Assembly (NCBI RefSeq): GCF_015687175.1
Contig: NZ_JADPQG010000001.1
Location: forward strand, 186,001-250,000
Reading direction: 5' to 3'
DNA length: 64,000 nt
Source: Reinekea sp. G2M2-21
GTDB lineage: Bacteria; Pseudomonadota; Gammaproteobacteria; Pseudomonadales; Natronospirillaceae
Part shown: positions 35,082 to 44,866 of the stretch, piece by piece
Numbering within the stretch: the first letter of the stretch is position 1
How the letters are laid out: each line of letters opens with the position of its first letter
The notes under the pieces: generated by a model
Databases searched by the model: none
What the model saw: only the letters and a program-made list of their open reading frames with translations
Told to the model about the DNA's origin: nothing
Program-made: the position numbers and the translations under genes

Positions 35082-36235
35082 GTGCAATTTCATCTCGTTT
35101 TAATACGCAATTATTCAAACGTTCTGGTGAGCCCGGAGCGGTGGTGGCGCCCTTTGTCGGTTTGCTGCTGGTGGTTACCTTGTTCGCGGGTGTCGGTAAC
35201 CTGCTGATACCGGAAACGTCCATGTTTTATGTGTCGACTTACACCATCACGTTGTTAGGCAAATATTTGTGCTACGCCATGCTGGCGCTGGCAGTCGATA
35301 TTGTCTGGGGCTATTGCGGCATTCTGAGTTTAGGTCATGCCGCCTTTTTTGCGCTAGGTGGGTATGGTATGGGCATTTACCTTATGCGCCAGATTGGTGA
35401 TCGAGGTGTCTACGGTAACCCGATCCTGCCGGACTTTATGGTGTTTCTGAACTGGGAAAAATTGCCCTGGTATTGGTTGGGCTTTGACAACTTTGGTTTC
35501 GCCATGTTGATGGCGGTCTGTGTGCCTGGCTTGTTGGCATTCGTGTTTGGTTGGTTAGCCTTCCGTTCCCGCGTGACTGGTGTGTATCTGTCGATCATGA
35601 CGCAAGCGTTGACCTACGCACTGATGTTGGCGTTTTTCCGCAACGAAATGGGCTTTGGTGGTAACAACGGATTAACCGATTTTAAAGACATTCTTGGTTT
35701 CAATTTGCAAAGTGATCTCACCCGCGTGACGTTATTTTCGATAACCGCGTTGATGTTGTCGCTAACCTTAATTCTCAGCCAAGCCATTATGAAATCACGC
35801 TTTGGCAAAGTGATTATTGCTGTTCGCGATACCGAAAGCCGATCCCGATTTTTAGGTTACCGCACCGAACGTTACAAGGTGTGGTTGTTTGTTTATTCCG
35901 CGGTGATCGCCGCCATTGCCGGCGCGTTGTATGTACCACAGATCGGCATTATCAACCCTGGCGAATTCACGCCCATTAATTCTATTGAAGTGGTTATCTG
36001 GGTGGCCATCGGCGGTCGCGGTACGCTCATTGGTGCTGTACTTGGCGCGCTATTGGTGAACTATGCCAAGACACGACTCACCGCTATTTTTCCCGATGCC
36101 TGGTTGTTCGCGTTGGGGGCGCTGTTTGTCATCGTGACCTTGTTCTTGCCGAAGGGGCTGTTTGGTTTCTTTGGCAGCGTGAAAAACAAAATGATGGGTC
36201 AGCCGAAACCTAACCTGACTGAGGAGACTGCGTGA
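35078..36235 (+). CDS. urtC: Urea ABC transporter permease UrtC
   Basis: This 385-residue LivM-like permease is the partner of UrtB in forming the urea channel. Features are the DIVWGYCGILSLGHAAFFALGGYGMGIYLM segment, the EAA-like loop AVRDTESRSRFLGYRTERYKV for contact with the ATPase, and VVIWVAIGGRGTLIGAVLGA in the last third. It has about ten membrane segments. The start ATG overlaps the urtB stop (ATGA), and it is followed by urtD with 1-4 bp overlap, so the operon is tightly coupled. Confidence 0.95.
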   Translation: MSAISSRFNTQLFKRSGEPGAVVAPFVGLLLVVTLFAGVGNLLIPETSMFYVSTYTITLLGKYLCYAMLALAVDIVWGYCGILSLGHAAFFALGGYGMGIYLMRQIGDRGVYGNPILPDFMVFLNWEKLPWYWLGFDNFGFAMLMAVCVPGLLAFVFGWLAFRSRVTGVYLSIMTQALTYALMLAFFRNEMGFGGNNGLTDFKDILGFNLQSDLTRVTLFSITALMLSLTLILSQAIMKSRFGKVIIAVRDTESRSRFLGYRTERYKVWLFVYSAVIAAIAGALYVPQIGIINPGEFTPINSIEVVIWVAIGGRGTLIGAVLGALLVNYAKTRLTAIFPDAWLFALGALFVIVTLFLPKGLFGFFGSVKNKMMGQPKPNLTEETA

Positions 36236-37089
36236 TGGATTGGCTGGAAACCGCTCGAGATACATTCCGCCGTGATCAGGTCTGGAACTTTATGATGCCG
36301 AAAGAAGTGCATGTGGACGTATCAAAGGATGTCATTCTCTATGTCGAAGATTTGAACGTTAGTTTTGACGGTTTTAAAGCGATTAATAATCTCAATTTGT
36401 ATATTCGGGATGGCGAACTGCGTTGTTTGATCGGTGCAAACGGCGCCGGTAAAACGACTCTGATGGACATCATTACCGGCAAAACCAAACCCGACTCCGG
36501 TTCGGTTTGGTTTGGCCAAACCCACAACCTGCTTGAGCATGACGAAGCATCCATCGCGCACATGGGCATAGGCCGAAAGTTTCAGAAACCCACCGTATTT
36601 GAAGCGCACACGGTTTACACCAATCTGGAGTTGTCACTGAAAACCAACAAGGGTGTGTTGCCCACGCTGTTTGCCCGTTTGAGTCAAACCCAGAAAGACC
36701 GGATAGCAGAAGTGCTGGATATTATCGGGCTGACCGAACAGCAACAGATGGACGCCGGTTCACTGTCACACGGCCAGAAGCAATGGTTGGAGATCGGTAT
36801 GTTGTTGGCGTCGGATTCTCGGTTGTTGCTGGTGGATGAACCCGTTGCCGGAATGACCGCCGAAGAAACCGAAAAAACCGCCGCGCTGTTGAATTCACTC
36901 GCAGGCAAACACACCGTGGTGGTGGTTGAACATGACATGGAATTTGTTCGCTCCATTGCCCGTACAGTCACGGTATTGCATCAGGGCTCGGTGTTGGCTG
37001 AAGGGTCGATGGACGATATTCAGCGCAATAAAGACGTCATTGAAGTTTACCTTGGCGAAGAACACGCCGAGCAAGCCGGAGCTGCCTGA
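36235..37089 (+). CDS. urtD: Urea ABC transporter ATPase UrtD
   Basis: This 284-residue LivG-like ATPase powers urea uptake with UrtE. Walker A is GANGAGKTT, the signature region is SLSHGQKQWLEIGMLLA (with SHGQ rather than the usual SGGQ, normal in UrtD), Walker B is LLLVDEPVAGM, and the switch histidine is in VVEHDMEF. GTG 36232 and ATG 36235 are both possible starts behind GAGGAG; the ATG leaves a 1-bp overlap with urtC. Confidence 0.95.
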   Translation: MDWLETARDTFRRDQVWNFMMPKEVHVDVSKDVILYVEDLNVSFDGFKAINNLNLYIRDGELRCLIGANGAGKTTLMDIITGKTKPDSGSVWFGQTHNLLEHDEASIAHMGIGRKFQKPTVFEAHTVYTNLELSLKTNKGVLPTLFARLSQTQKDRIAEVLDIIGLTEQQQMDAGSLSHGQKQWLEIGMLLASDSRLLLVDEPVAGMTAEETEKTAALLNSLAGKHTVVVVEHDMEFVRSIARTVTVLHQGSVLAEGSMDDIQRNKDVIEVYLGEEHAEQAGAA

Positions 37090-37090
37090 G

Positions 37091-37786
37091 ATGATCAGTA
37101 TTAAACACGTTGACCAACACTATGGTGGCACACAGATTTTGTGGGACTTGAATCTGGAGATTGAAGAAGGTTCCTGTACCTGCATTATGGGACGCAATGG
37201 CGTCGGTAAAACCACCTTGCTGAAAACGTTGATGGGGCTTTTACCTACAACGCGCGGGGAGATTTTATTTCAGGGCCAACCGTTGCACAGCAAAACAGCC
37301 GAATACCGTGCACCCGCCGGTATAGGTTACGTACCCCAAGGGCGTGAGATTTTCCCGTTGCTGACCGTCGAAGAAAACCTGCGCTTGGGGTTGCCGGTTC
37401 GCAGCGACAAAGCCAAAGATATTCCAGAGAAAATATTTGAACTGTTTCCCGTGCTCGCCGATATGATGAACCGTCGTGGCGGCGATTTGTCGGGCGGTCA
37501 GCAACAACAATTAGCCATTGGGCGCGCTCTGGTGATAGATCCGAAAGTGCTGATTCTCGATGAGCCCAACGAGGGAATTCAACCCAATATTGTTAAGCAG
37601 ATCGGCGATGTCATTCTCAAACTCAATGCAGAAGAGGGTTTAACGGTTATTCTGATTGAGCAGAAACTGGGTTTCGCCCGCCGCGTGGGGAAGGAATTTC
37701 GCTTAATGGAAAAAGGCAAAATTGTCGCCAGTGACAAGATGGACAATCTGAATGACGAACTGATTCGTCAGTATCTGGCGGTGTAA
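37091..37786 (+). CDS. urtE: Urea ABC transporter ATPase UrtE
   Basis: This 231-residue LivF-like ATPase is the second nucleotide-binding subunit of the urea importer. Walker A is GRNGVGKTT, with the Q loop in GYVPQGREIFPLLTVEENL, signature LSGGQQQQLAIGRAL, Walker B VLILDEPNEGI and switch His replaced by Gln in LIEQKLGF, as is usual in UrtE. ATG 37091 follows the urtD stop by one base. Three bases separate its stop from ureD, so transport and urease genes may be one transcript. Confidence 0.95.
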   Translation: MISIKHVDQHYGGTQILWDLNLEIEEGSCTCIMGRNGVGKTTLLKTLMGLLPTTRGEILFQGQPLHSKTAEYRAPAGIGYVPQGREIFPLLTVEENLRLGLPVRSDKAKDIPEKIFELFPVLADMMNRRGGDLSGGQQQQLAIGRALVIDPKVLILDEPNEGIQPNIVKQIGDVILKLNAEEGLTVILIEQKLGFARRVGKEFRLMEKGKIVASDKMDNLNDELIRQYLAV

Positions 37787-37789
37787 TGC

Positions 37790-38710
37790 ATGGCACGCGA
37801 TGCAGGAAATAACACAACTGAGCCGAGGGTGGACGGCAATCATTCAGACATATTGGAAACAACAGAAATTGCGCCGGCCAGCCACTGGGCCGCTTTTTTG
37901 CGCTTGAAATTCGCGAACACCTCACGGGGTGTTCGGTTGGTGGAAAAAGAGCACAAAGGACCGTTGTATATACAAAAACCTTTCTACCCGGAGGGCGTTG
38001 CAGTTCCCCACGCTTATTTGCTGCATCCACCCGGTGGTCTGGTATCAGGAGATCATTTAAATATTCATGTACAGGTAGAACCCCATGCCCATACGCTGGT
38101 GACGACCCCTGGTGCAGGGCGAATGTATCGCGCTCGAGAGGATGAGTCTCCACAAGAGCAAAGCGCGACCCTTGAAATCGCCGAAGGTGGTGTAGTGGAG
38201 TGGTTACCATTGGAAGCGATTCTTTTTCCGGGCGCGCACGCCAAAGCGACGAATCGGATTTTTTTGGCCGAGCAAGCCAAAGTTATTTTCTGGGACGTGG
38301 TGTGTTTGGGCTTACCGGCGAATGGTTTGACATTTGATCGGGGATCGTTCAATCAGAATTTGATGATTTACCGGAACGATCGTTTGATGTTACAGGAACG
38401 TTTGGTTCTGAACGATGACAGTCGCGATTTTCTGCAGGCGTCCATCGGTTTTCAACAACACCCGATTCAGGGGTTGATGGTCGCCGGTCCGTTTTTAGAC
38501 GATACCAATACTCTGGTTGACGAACTACGCAATCTTGTCGGGGCAAGTAATGCGCTGGTGGGGGTGACTCGGGTCAGCGATTTTATCGTGGTGCGCAGCT
38601 TGGGCGACTGCAGTGAGCAGGTGCGCGAATCGTTGACACAGCTGTGGAGCCCCATCCGAAAAACATTGCTCGGACGGGAAGGTTGTCCACCCCGAATCTG
38701 GAATACCTAA
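37790..38710 (+). CDS. ureD: Urease accessory protein UreD
   Basis: This 306-residue chaperone binds apo-urease together with UreF and UreG during nickel insertion. Family marks are YIQKPFYPEGVAVPHAYLLHPPGGLVSGD and TLVTTPGAGRMYRARE near the N-terminus, VEWLPLEAILFPGAHA in the middle and the C-terminal LTQLWSPIRKTLLGREGCPPRIW. An extra 35 or so polar residues precede the core, so the true start could be slightly downstream. It is the first urease gene after urtE, as in many marine gammaproteobacteria. Confidence 0.95.
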   Translation: MARDAGNNTTEPRVDGNHSDILETTEIAPASHWAAFLRLKFANTSRGVRLVEKEHKGPLYIQKPFYPEGVAVPHAYLLHPPGGLVSGDHLNIHVQVEPHAHTLVTTPGAGRMYRAREDESPQEQSATLEIAEGGVVEWLPLEAILFPGAHAKATNRIFLAEQAKVIFWDVVCLGLPANGLTFDRGSFNQNLMIYRNDRLMLQERLVLNDDSRDFLQASIGFQQHPIQGLMVAGPFLDDTNTLVDELRNLVGASNALVGVTRVSDFIVVRSLGDCSEQVRESLTQLWSPIRKTLLGREGCPPRIWNT

Positions 38711-38735
38711 TCGCGAATTTTAACAGGACAGAAGC

Positions 38736-39038
38736 ATGGAATTGTTACCAAGAGAAAAAGATAAATTGCTGGTGTTTACCGCCGCTCTGTTAGCGGAGCG
38801 GCGATTGAATCGTGGTTTGAAACTGAATTACCCGGAAGCGATGGCGTTCATCACCATGGAGATTATGGAGGGCGCCCGCGATGGCAAAACCGTCGCTGAG
38901 CTGATGGCGTTTGGCAAAACGCTGCTCTCAGCCGAGCAGGTTATGCCCGGTGTCCCTGATTTGATTCACGAGGTTCAGGTGGAAGCGACCTTCGCGGATG
39001 GCACTAAATTAGTCACGGTGCATGAGCCCATTTGCTGA
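38736..39038 (+). CDS. ureA: Urease gamma subunit
   Basis: This 100-residue structural subunit is of the full family length. It begins [23 protein letters not shown] and contains [22 protein letters not shown] and the C-terminal [15 protein letters not shown], all near-invariant in UreA. It packs against UreC in the (UreABC)3 trimer. A GGACAG ribosome site precedes it. The gap of 80 bp to ureB holds no further gene. Confidence 0.97.
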   Translation: MELLPREKDKLLVFTAALLAERRLNRGLKLNYPEAMAFITMEIMEGARDGKTVAELMAFGKTLLSAEQVMPGVPDLIHEVQVEATFADGTKLVTVHEPIC

Positions 39039-39118
39039 ACCAGTTAACGAACACAGAATAATGAAACTGAGCCTCCCAACAGGGGGCATGATCCATAACG
39101 CAGTGAAACGAGGGCGTC

Positions 39119-39442
39119 ATGATTCCAGGTGAAATAAAGGTTGCCGCAGGCAACATCGAACTTAATATCGGTCGCGCGACACAGACCATCCGCGTGGAAA
39201 ATACCGGCGACCGGCCCGTGCAGGTGGGTTCGCACTACCATTTTTTTGAAGTGAATCCCGCATTGCAATTCACGCGCGAAGTAACCAAAGGTTATCGGTT
39301 GAATATTGCTTCTGGCACCGCTGTGCGGTTCGAGCCCGGCCAAGGGCGTGAAGTGGAATTGGTGGAGTACGCAGGCAGTAAAACTATCTATGGGTTTCGC
39401 GGCGAAGTGATGGGCGCATTGCAGCAAGGAGATCGCTCATGA
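39119..39442 (+). CDS. ureB: Urease beta subunit
   Basis: This 107-residue subunit has the hallmark [16 protein letters not shown] start, the segment [21 protein letters not shown] and the [16 protein letters not shown] stretch. It forms part of the urease trimer. ATGA overlap of 4 bp with ureC gives translational coupling. A separate ureA and ureB, rather than a fused subunit, is the usual arrangement in gammaproteobacteria. Confidence 0.97.
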   Translation: MIPGEIKVAAGNIELNIGRATQTIRVENTGDRPVQVGSHYHFFEVNPALQFTREVTKGYRLNIASGTAVRFEPGQGREVELVEYAGSKTIYGFRGEVMGALQQGDRS

Positions 39443-41148
39443 CTAAATCGATGGATCGTACCAGTTACGCGCAGATGTTTGGACCAACGGTTGGTGATCA
39501 GGTGCGTCTGGGGGATACCGAATTATGGATTCAGGTTGAAAAAGATTTCACCCGGTACGGAGACGAAGTGAAATTCGGTGGTGGTAAGGTCATCCGCGAC
39601 GGTATGGGGCAGTCGCAACGACCGTCTGCTGAGACCTTGGATTTGGTGATCACCAACGCACTGGTTCTGGATCACTGGGGTATTGTCAAAGGCGATGTCG
39701 GTATTAAAGAGGGGCGAATCGTTGGTGTCGGCAAAGCCGGTAATCCGGATGTACAGGACCAGGTGGACCTGATCATTGGTCCGGGAACCGAAGTCATTGC
39801 CGGTGAAGGTTCGATTCTCACGGCCGGTGGTATTGATGCACACATTCATTTCATCTGTCCTCAGCAAATTGAAGAGGCGTTGATGTCCGGTGTCACCACC
39901 ATGATTGGCGGCGGGACAGGTCCCGCGACGGGCACCAACGCCACCACCTGCACACCCGGCCCGTGGTATATTGGAAAAATGCTGCAGGCGACAGACAGTC
40001 TGCCGATGAACTTCGGATTTCTTGGTAAAGGCAATGGCAGTTTACCGGAAGCGTTGGCGGAACAATTGGAGGCCGGCGCCTGTGGTTTAAAATTGCACGA
40101 AGACTGGGGAACCACACCGGCGTCCATTGATAACTGCTTAACGGTTGCCGAAAAATACGATGTGCAGGTCGCTATTCACACCGACACGCTGAACGAATCA
40201 GGTTTTGTTGATGACACGATTGGCGCGTTCAAGGATCGGGTGATTCACACTTATCACACGGAGGGCGCCGGTGGCGGTCATGCGCCGGATATCATTCGAG
40301 CCTGTGCTTACCCGAATGTGTTGCCGTCATCGACGAACCCAACCCGACCGTACACGCACAATACAGTCGATGAGCATCTGGACATGCTGATGGTGTGTCA
40401 CCACCTAGATTCCAATATCCCTGAAGATGTCGCTTTCGCAGATTCCCGTATTCGCAAAGAAACCATTGCCGCGGAAGATCTGTTTCACGATCTCGGTGCG
40501 TTTAGCATGATCGCTTCCGACTCTCAAGCGATGGGGCGAGTGGGTGAGGTGGTCACCCGCACCTGGCAAACGGCACACAAAATGAAAGTGCAGCGCGGCC
40601 TGTTGCAGGAAGATCTGGCGCTTGGTGCTGACAATTTCCGCGCCAAGCGGTATGTCGCCAAGTACACCATTAACCCGGCCATTGCGCACGGTATTGCTCA
40701 CGAAGTTGGATCCATCGAAGCCGGCAAACTGGCGGATCTGGTGCTGTGGAAACCGGCTTTTTTCGGCATTAAACCGTCGCTGATTCTGAAAGGCGGCATG
40801 ATTGCAGCCGCACCGATGGGTGACCCGAATGCGTCCATCCCCACACCACAACCGGTGCACTACCGGGAGATGTTTGGCGCTAAAGGCAAAGCTTGCGCGG
40901 CAACATCGTTGACCTTTGTGTCGCAAGCGGCACTGGACATTAAGGTCGGCGAAAGTCTGGGCTTGGATCGCACATTGGCGGCGTGCAAGAACACCCGCAA
41001 CATCCGCAAAACGGACATGATTCATAACGATTGGATGCCCGATGTGACGGTGGATCCACAAACCTATGAAGTGCGCGCCGATGGCCAGTTGTTAACCTGT
41101 GAACCGGCGACCGAGTTACCGTTGGCACAGCTGTATTGTTTGTTTTAA
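39439..41148 (+). CDS. ureC: Urease alpha (catalytic) subunit
   Basis: This 569-residue catalytic subunit hydrolyses urea to ammonia and carbamate. The dinuclear nickel site is intact. His135 and His137 lie in GGIDAHIHF, the carbamylated Lys218 in CGLKLHEDW, the following ligand His in [11 protein letters not shown], and His321 lies in the flap [13 protein letters not shown]. The last ligand, Asp361, is in [11 protein letters not shown]. Numbering is one ahead of the Klebsiella enzyme throughout, so nothing is missing. Confidence 0.98.
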   Translation: MTKSMDRTSYAQMFGPTVGDQVRLGDTELWIQVEKDFTRYGDEVKFGGGKVIRDGMGQSQRPSAETLDLVITNALVLDHWGIVKGDVGIKEGRIVGVGKAGNPDVQDQVDLIIGPGTEVIAGEGSILTAGGIDAHIHFICPQQIEEALMSGVTTMIGGGTGPATGTNATTCTPGPWYIGKMLQATDSLPMNFGFLGKGNGSLPEALAEQLEAGACGLKLHEDWGTTPASIDNCLTVAEKYDVQVAIHTDTLNESGFVDDTIGAFKDRVIHTYHTEGAGGGHAPDIIRACAYPNVLPSSTNPTRPYTHNTVDEHLDMLMVCHHLDSNIPEDVAFADSRIRKETIAAEDLFHDLGAFSMIASDSQAMGRVGEVVTRTWQTAHKMKVQRGLLQEDLALGADNFRAKRYVAKYTINPAIAHGIAHEVGSIEAGKLADLVLWKPAFFGIKPSLILKGGMIAAAPMGDPNASIPTPQPVHYREMFGAKGKACAATSLTFVSQAALDIKVGESLGLDRTLAACKNTRNIRKTDMIHNDWMPDVTVDPQTYEVRADGQLLTCEPATELPLAQLYCLF

Positions 41149-41211
41149 CGATTACCGCAGACAGTCGGTTTAACCCTGAACGATTTGAAATGAAATAAGC
41201 AGGAAATCATC

Positions 41212-41655
41212 ATGCTGGAAGTCACAGAAAGAATAGGCATGCATTGCCACGAAAAAATAGACGCGGTTGTGGTTTTGACCCATGAACAACGTGAGCGCGG
41301 CCGATTAAAACTCACCAGTAAGACCGGTGAAGAGGTTCGAGTTTTTCTGGAGCGCGGCAAGGCGTTACATGTTGGTGAATACCTGAAAACCGAATGCGGC
41401 AAAGTTGTCCAGGTGGAAGGCGCCTTGGAAGCCGTCGCGCACGCCAGTTGTGAAGACTGGCACACCTTTGCCCGCGCCTGTTATCACCTTGGTAACCGCC
41501 ACACCAAAATTGAAGTGGGTGAACGTTGGTTGCGCATTAAACCGGACCATGTTCTAGAGGACATGCTGCATCAGATCGGTTTGATCGTGACCCATGAAAC
41601 ATCTGTATTCAAACCAGAAAGCGGAGCCTATGCGCATGGTCATCACCACCACTAG
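41212..41655 (+). CDS. ureE: Urease accessory metallochaperone UreE
   Basis: This 147-residue nickel carrier has the peptide-binding N-domain (to about 75) and the metal-binding C-domain, with CYHLGNRHTKIEV carrying the metal-binding His. It ends in a short His-rich tail YAHGHHHH. The tail is shorter than the Klebsiella version but longer than in many marine forms. The coding region overlaps the start of ureF by about 20 bp, so the His-tail codons double as the ureF leader. Confidence 0.95.
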   Translation: MLEVTERIGMHCHEKIDAVVVLTHEQRERGRLKLTSKTGEEVRVFLERGKALHVGEYLKTECGKVVQVEGALEAVAHASCEDWHTFARACYHLGNRHTKIEVGERWLRIKPDHVLEDMLHQIGLIVTHETSVFKPESGAYAHGHHHH

Positions 41656-42313
41656 CGCCAGCCTGCTGCGACTTCTGCAACTTTCCAGCGTCAGTCTGCC
41701 GGTGGGCGGGTTTTCTTTTTCGCAAGGGTTGGAAACCGCTATCGACCAGGGTTGGGTTCGCGACTTGGCCGCAACACAACAGTGGTTGACGCTGCAATTG
41801 CATCATTCCATTGCGCGTATTGATCTGCCAGTGTTGCGCGGCGCTATGGTCGCGTTGGCGCAAAATGATACTGCTCAATGGCAAGTTTGGAACGACATTG
41901 CCTTAGCGAATCGTGAAACCAAAGAACTGCGTTTTACTGATACTGCCATGGGGGATGCCCTGAAACGCTTATTAAAAACGCTCGATGTAGACGTGCCGCA
42001 TACCGAGATCGGCGAAACGAGTTTTGTTACTCTGTTTGCCGTGGCTGCGCACGCTTGGCAGATCAATGTTGAATTGGCTGCCCAGGGGTTTGTCTGGTCC
42101 TGGTTGGAAAATCAGGTCGCCGCAGCCACCAAACTGGTGCCGTTGGGGCAAACTCAGGCGCAACGTTTACTGGCAGATCTGCAAAACGATATTCCGGTGG
42201 CCGTCGAATGTTCGGCCAGTCTTGACGAATTTACGCTCGGCGGCTCGTTGCCGGCGCTGGCTATTGCCAGCAGCCTGCACGAAACCCAATACAGCCGCCT
42301 GTTCCGATCCTGA
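41636..42313 (+). CDS. ureF: Urease accessory protein UreF
   Basis: This all-helical protein of about 225 residues works with UreD and UreG in urease activation. [21 protein letters not shown] near the N-terminus and the C-terminal helix segment with [12 protein letters not shown] are typical. Two ATGs, 41630 and 41636, compete. GGAG at 41623 is 3 nt from the first and 9 nt from the second, favouring 41636. It overlaps the end of ureE. Confidence 0.93.
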   Translation: MVITTTSASLLRLLQLSSVSLPVGGFSFSQGLETAIDQGWVRDLAATQQWLTLQLHHSIARIDLPVLRGAMVALAQNDTAQWQVWNDIALANRETKELRFTDTAMGDALKRLLKTLDVDVPHTEIGETSFVTLFAVAAHAWQINVELAAQGFVWSWLENQVAAATKLVPLGQTQAQRLLADLQNDIPVAVECSASLDEFTLGGSLPALAIASSLHETQYSRLFRS

Positions 42314-42324
42314 AGGAGAAAACT

Positions 42325-42966
42325 ATGTCTAAACAAACGTTACGTGTAGGAGTCGGTGGTCCGGTTGGCTCCGGTAAAACGGCGTTACTGCGATCATTGT
42401 GTGCGGCCATGAAAGATCACTACAACATTGCCGTGGTAACCAATGATATCTACACACAAGAAGATGCCCAGTTCCTGACCAAAAACGAAGCGCTGGAAGC
42501 TGATCGTATCCTCGGTGTAGAAACCGGTGGTTGTCCACACACCGCCATTCGTGAAGACGCTTCGATGAATCTGGCGGCCATTGATGAACTCATGGCGCGG
42601 CACGGAGAATTGGATGTCGTCTTTGTGGAGTCCGGCGGTGATAACCTCAGCGCGACGTTCAGCCCGGAGCTGTCCGATTTTACTATATACGTCATTGATG
42701 TTTCCGCAGGCGATAAAATTCCGCGCAAGGGTGGACCGGGTATTACCCGATCCGATCTATTGATCATTAATAAGATTGACTTAGCACCGTTGGTCGGAGC
42801 CTCACTGGAAGTGATGGATGTTGATACCAAACGGATGCGAGGTGACAAACCCTACATTTTTTCAAATCTGAAACAGGCCACCGGGTTGGATGACATCATT
42901 GCCACTATCGTCCGTGAAGGCATGTTGGAAGAAAAAGTATTACCGCCTGCGTTGGCGGTGGTGTAA
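42325..42966 (+). CDS. ureG: Urease accessory GTPase UreG
   Basis: This 213-residue SIMIBI GTPase couples GTP hydrolysis to nickel delivery. Visible motifs are the P loop [12 protein letters not shown], the metal-binding CPH in [13 protein letters not shown], the switch [11 protein letters not shown] and the guanine-specific NKID. The ribosome site AAGGAG is strong. It is followed 36 bp later by a small membrane-protein gene that may belong to the same operon. Confidence 0.97.
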   Translation: MSKQTLRVGVGGPVGSGKTALLRSLCAAMKDHYNIAVVTNDIYTQEDAQFLTKNEALEADRILGVETGGCPHTAIREDASMNLAAIDELMARHGELDVVFVESGGDNLSATFSPELSDFTIYVIDVSAGDKIPRKGGPGITRSDLLIINKIDLAPLVGASLEVMDVDTKRMRGDKPYIFSNLKQATGLDDIIATIVREGMLEEKVLPPALAVV

Positions 42967-43002
42967 ATCGAATATCTATAACTGTTACGACTGGAGAAAT
43001 TT

Positions 43003-43185
43003 ATGAAAAAAATGGCGATCATTCCGGCCCTGTTTCCCTTGTTAGCCTCAGCACACGACAGTGTGAACACCAATACGGCCATTCATGCGTTGGAACATAA
43101 CCTTAATAATCCTTTTTTCGCATTAAGTCTGTTGCTGGGCTTATCAATGCTGACGCAGGTGGTGCGCAAGGTTATTAAGAGATAG
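43003..43185 (+). CDS. Small membrane protein at the end of the urease operon
   Basis: This 60-residue protein has a good ribosome site (TGGAGAA). MKKMAIIPALFPLLASA looks like a signal peptide or first membrane helix. Next comes a short outer stretch with three histidines (AHDSVNTNTAIHALEHN), and then a second helix FFALSLLLGLSMLTQVVRKV. The His-rich N-terminus after the signal recalls the start of HupE/UreJ nickel permeases, but the rest of that family is missing. It may be a metal-related accessory peptide or unrelated. Confidence 0.65.
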   Translation: MKKMAIIPALFPLLASAHDSVNTNTAIHALEHNLNNPFFALSLLLGLSMLTQVVRKVIKR

Positions 43186-43206
43186 TTGACTGAAGATGGC
43201 TGCGTG

Positions 43207-43229
43207 GTCGAACCGGTTTTCGGTTTGAC
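43207..43229 (+). terminator. Possible stem-loop after the urease operon
   Basis: GTCGAACCG pairs with CGGTTTGAC with one G-U pair around GTTTT. It lies in the gap between the urease operon end and a convergent lipoprotein gene. No T tract follows. Confidence 0.35.
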
Positions 43230-43377
43230 TGCGTTGAAGAACCATTACAAGGCGTCCTAATCTACTGTCCAAAACCTACAAAGCCTGACCGACCATTGCA
43301 TGTGAGTGCTGTGAACCTTTTGATGCGAGTAAAAATACCGCTTCAGAAAAGGGCATTGCCGCCGACACTGACTCCTC

Positions 43378-43737
43378 TTAGTCTAATCGGATATCCATAA
43401 TGGCGCTGATCGCAATCAGGTGTTGTCCCGAGCTGGCAAGTTGTCCAGTCGTCAGTTCGTTATGTTCCCTCAGCCACAACCAACCGTTATCGACCGCCAC
43501 GATCTGACCATAAAGATGTGTCGTCGTTGGAGGTTGCCATTCTGAGTTTTGGTTGAGGTTAAAACCTGGGGGTGGCGGTGTGAATTGTATCCACGCCATT
43601 TTTCCGATAGTACTGGCAAAAAGGCGACTCGGATGAGTGTCTTCCGATTGGCTGTTTAATTCATTCTGTTCACAGCTCGCTAAAATGATGAGCACAACCG
43701 AGAGTGCAATGCACATCAACAGATTGATTCCTTTCAT
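43378..43737 (-). CDS. Small putative lipoprotein
   Basis: This 119-residue protein has a lipoprotein signal: a hydrophobic segment LLMCIALSVVLIILASC with lipobox LASC and Cys at about residue 22, followed by a polar linker. The mature part has a Pro-rich stretch FTPPPPGFN and a beta-rich C-terminus. No family is recognised. It faces the end of the urease operon and reads leftward on its own. Confidence 0.65.
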   Translation of the reverse strand: MKGINLLMCIALSVVLIILASCEQNELNSQSEDTHPSRLFASTIGKMAWIQFTPPPPGFNLNQNSEWQPPTTTHLYGQIVAVDNGWLWLREHNELTTGQLASSGQHLIAISAIMDIRLD

Positions 43738-43879
43738 ACGTTCCTCGATGTTGTTTCATTTTTTTTATTTCACAAAATACCGAATAGCGCTCGTTTTTCG
43801 TGTGATCAACTTCAAGTTTCTTGACTTTCGGTGCTTGGGTACCTAGCGTCGTTAAAAATTTTTAAACGGGTATCACATT

Positions 43880-44866
43880 TTGCAACAGGCACACGCGGTA
43901 TTAGCGGACGTTTATGACGAGGTATTGAATTGGGTGAATGCCGTTCTTGTTGAACAGGGGATTCCGGCCGTGTCACAGATCATCGCGGTACGGGAAATGG
44001 CTTGGTCTTTTGTGGCCAGGGTCTCGCATCAGCGGGGAGTTTGGTATTTCAAATGTCTGCCACCATTTTTTTATCACGAACTGGAGGTTACCCATTTTTT
44101 AACGAAGCTCGCCCCAAGTACCGTTGCCAATTACGTCGCTTCTGATCCTGAGCGAGGTTTTTTGTTGGTCGAGGATGCTGGCCCAATGTTTCGTGAATGC
44201 TTCGACACCGGCTTCGACGCCTCTCTGTGGCTGGATGCCCTGTCGCGATACGCACACTTGCAGATTAACGCTATGTCGCACCCGATGCTGGCCAAGCTGG
44301 CCATTCCGGAGCGGAATGCCTATCGTTTGCGCGAGCTCGTCGGCACCGACATTACCCGGTATGTTGAGTTCAACAGTGACGACAAGGCTGAGCAGTTGCG
44401 CGCGGAGCATATCGACATCATTCATCGGGCATTTCGGGATTGGGACAGTACCATTGACGAACTGTATCGTTACGGCATTAGCGACACCATCAATCACGGT
44501 GATTTACACGATGGCAACCTCGCGTTTGCGCAGCAGGTTCGCATCTTTGATTGGGGTGATGTCAGTCTGACTCACCCGTTCATGTCATTGCGCTCTGTGT
44601 TGAGTAGTATCTCCCGGCGGGGTAACATCCCCGAGCGGTCGCCACAGATAGAGCCCTTTATTCAGGCCTATTTGCAACCGTGGACGCAGTTTGCGCCGTA
44701 TGGCGAACTTCGCCAGATGCTGACCCACGCGCAAAAAGTGTGGTCATTGGTGTCGTTTTTGTCGTGGCAACACGCGTTGCAAAATCAATGCGACCCCCGT
44801 TCCGTTTCTTACAATTACGCGTTACCCGCCGTTCTGCGCAGTTTCGCAGAAGACCAAGGATTTTAG
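43880..44866 (+). CDS. APH-fold phosphotransferase
   Basis: This 328-residue protein has the kinase-like fold of aminoglycoside and choline phosphotransferases. The catalytic loop is NHGDLHDGNLAF (about residues 211-222), and the metal-binding Asp follows in VRIFDWGDVSLTHP. The N-lobe is short, with VRGVWYFK-like strand carrying the ATP-contacting Lys. The family phosphorylates small hydroxylated metabolites. The substrate is unknown. The start is a TTG behind ACGGG, less certain than usual. It ends next to the following ATG and likely shares a transcript with the DUF71 and rsuA genes. Confidence 0.75.
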   Translation: MQQAHAVLADVYDEVLNWVNAVLVEQGIPAVSQIIAVREMAWSFVARVSHQRGVWYFKCLPPFFYHELEVTHFLTKLAPSTVANYVASDPERGFLLVEDAGPMFRECFDTGFDASLWLDALSRYAHLQINAMSHPMLAKLAIPERNAYRLRELVGTDITRYVEFNSDDKAEQLRAEHIDIIHRAFRDWDSTIDELYRYGISDTINHGDLHDGNLAFAQQVRIFDWGDVSLTHPFMSLRSVLSSISRRGNIPERSPQIEPFIQAYLQPWTQFAPYGELRQMLTHAQKVWSLVSFLSWQHALQNQCDPRSVSYNYALPAVLRSFAEDQGF

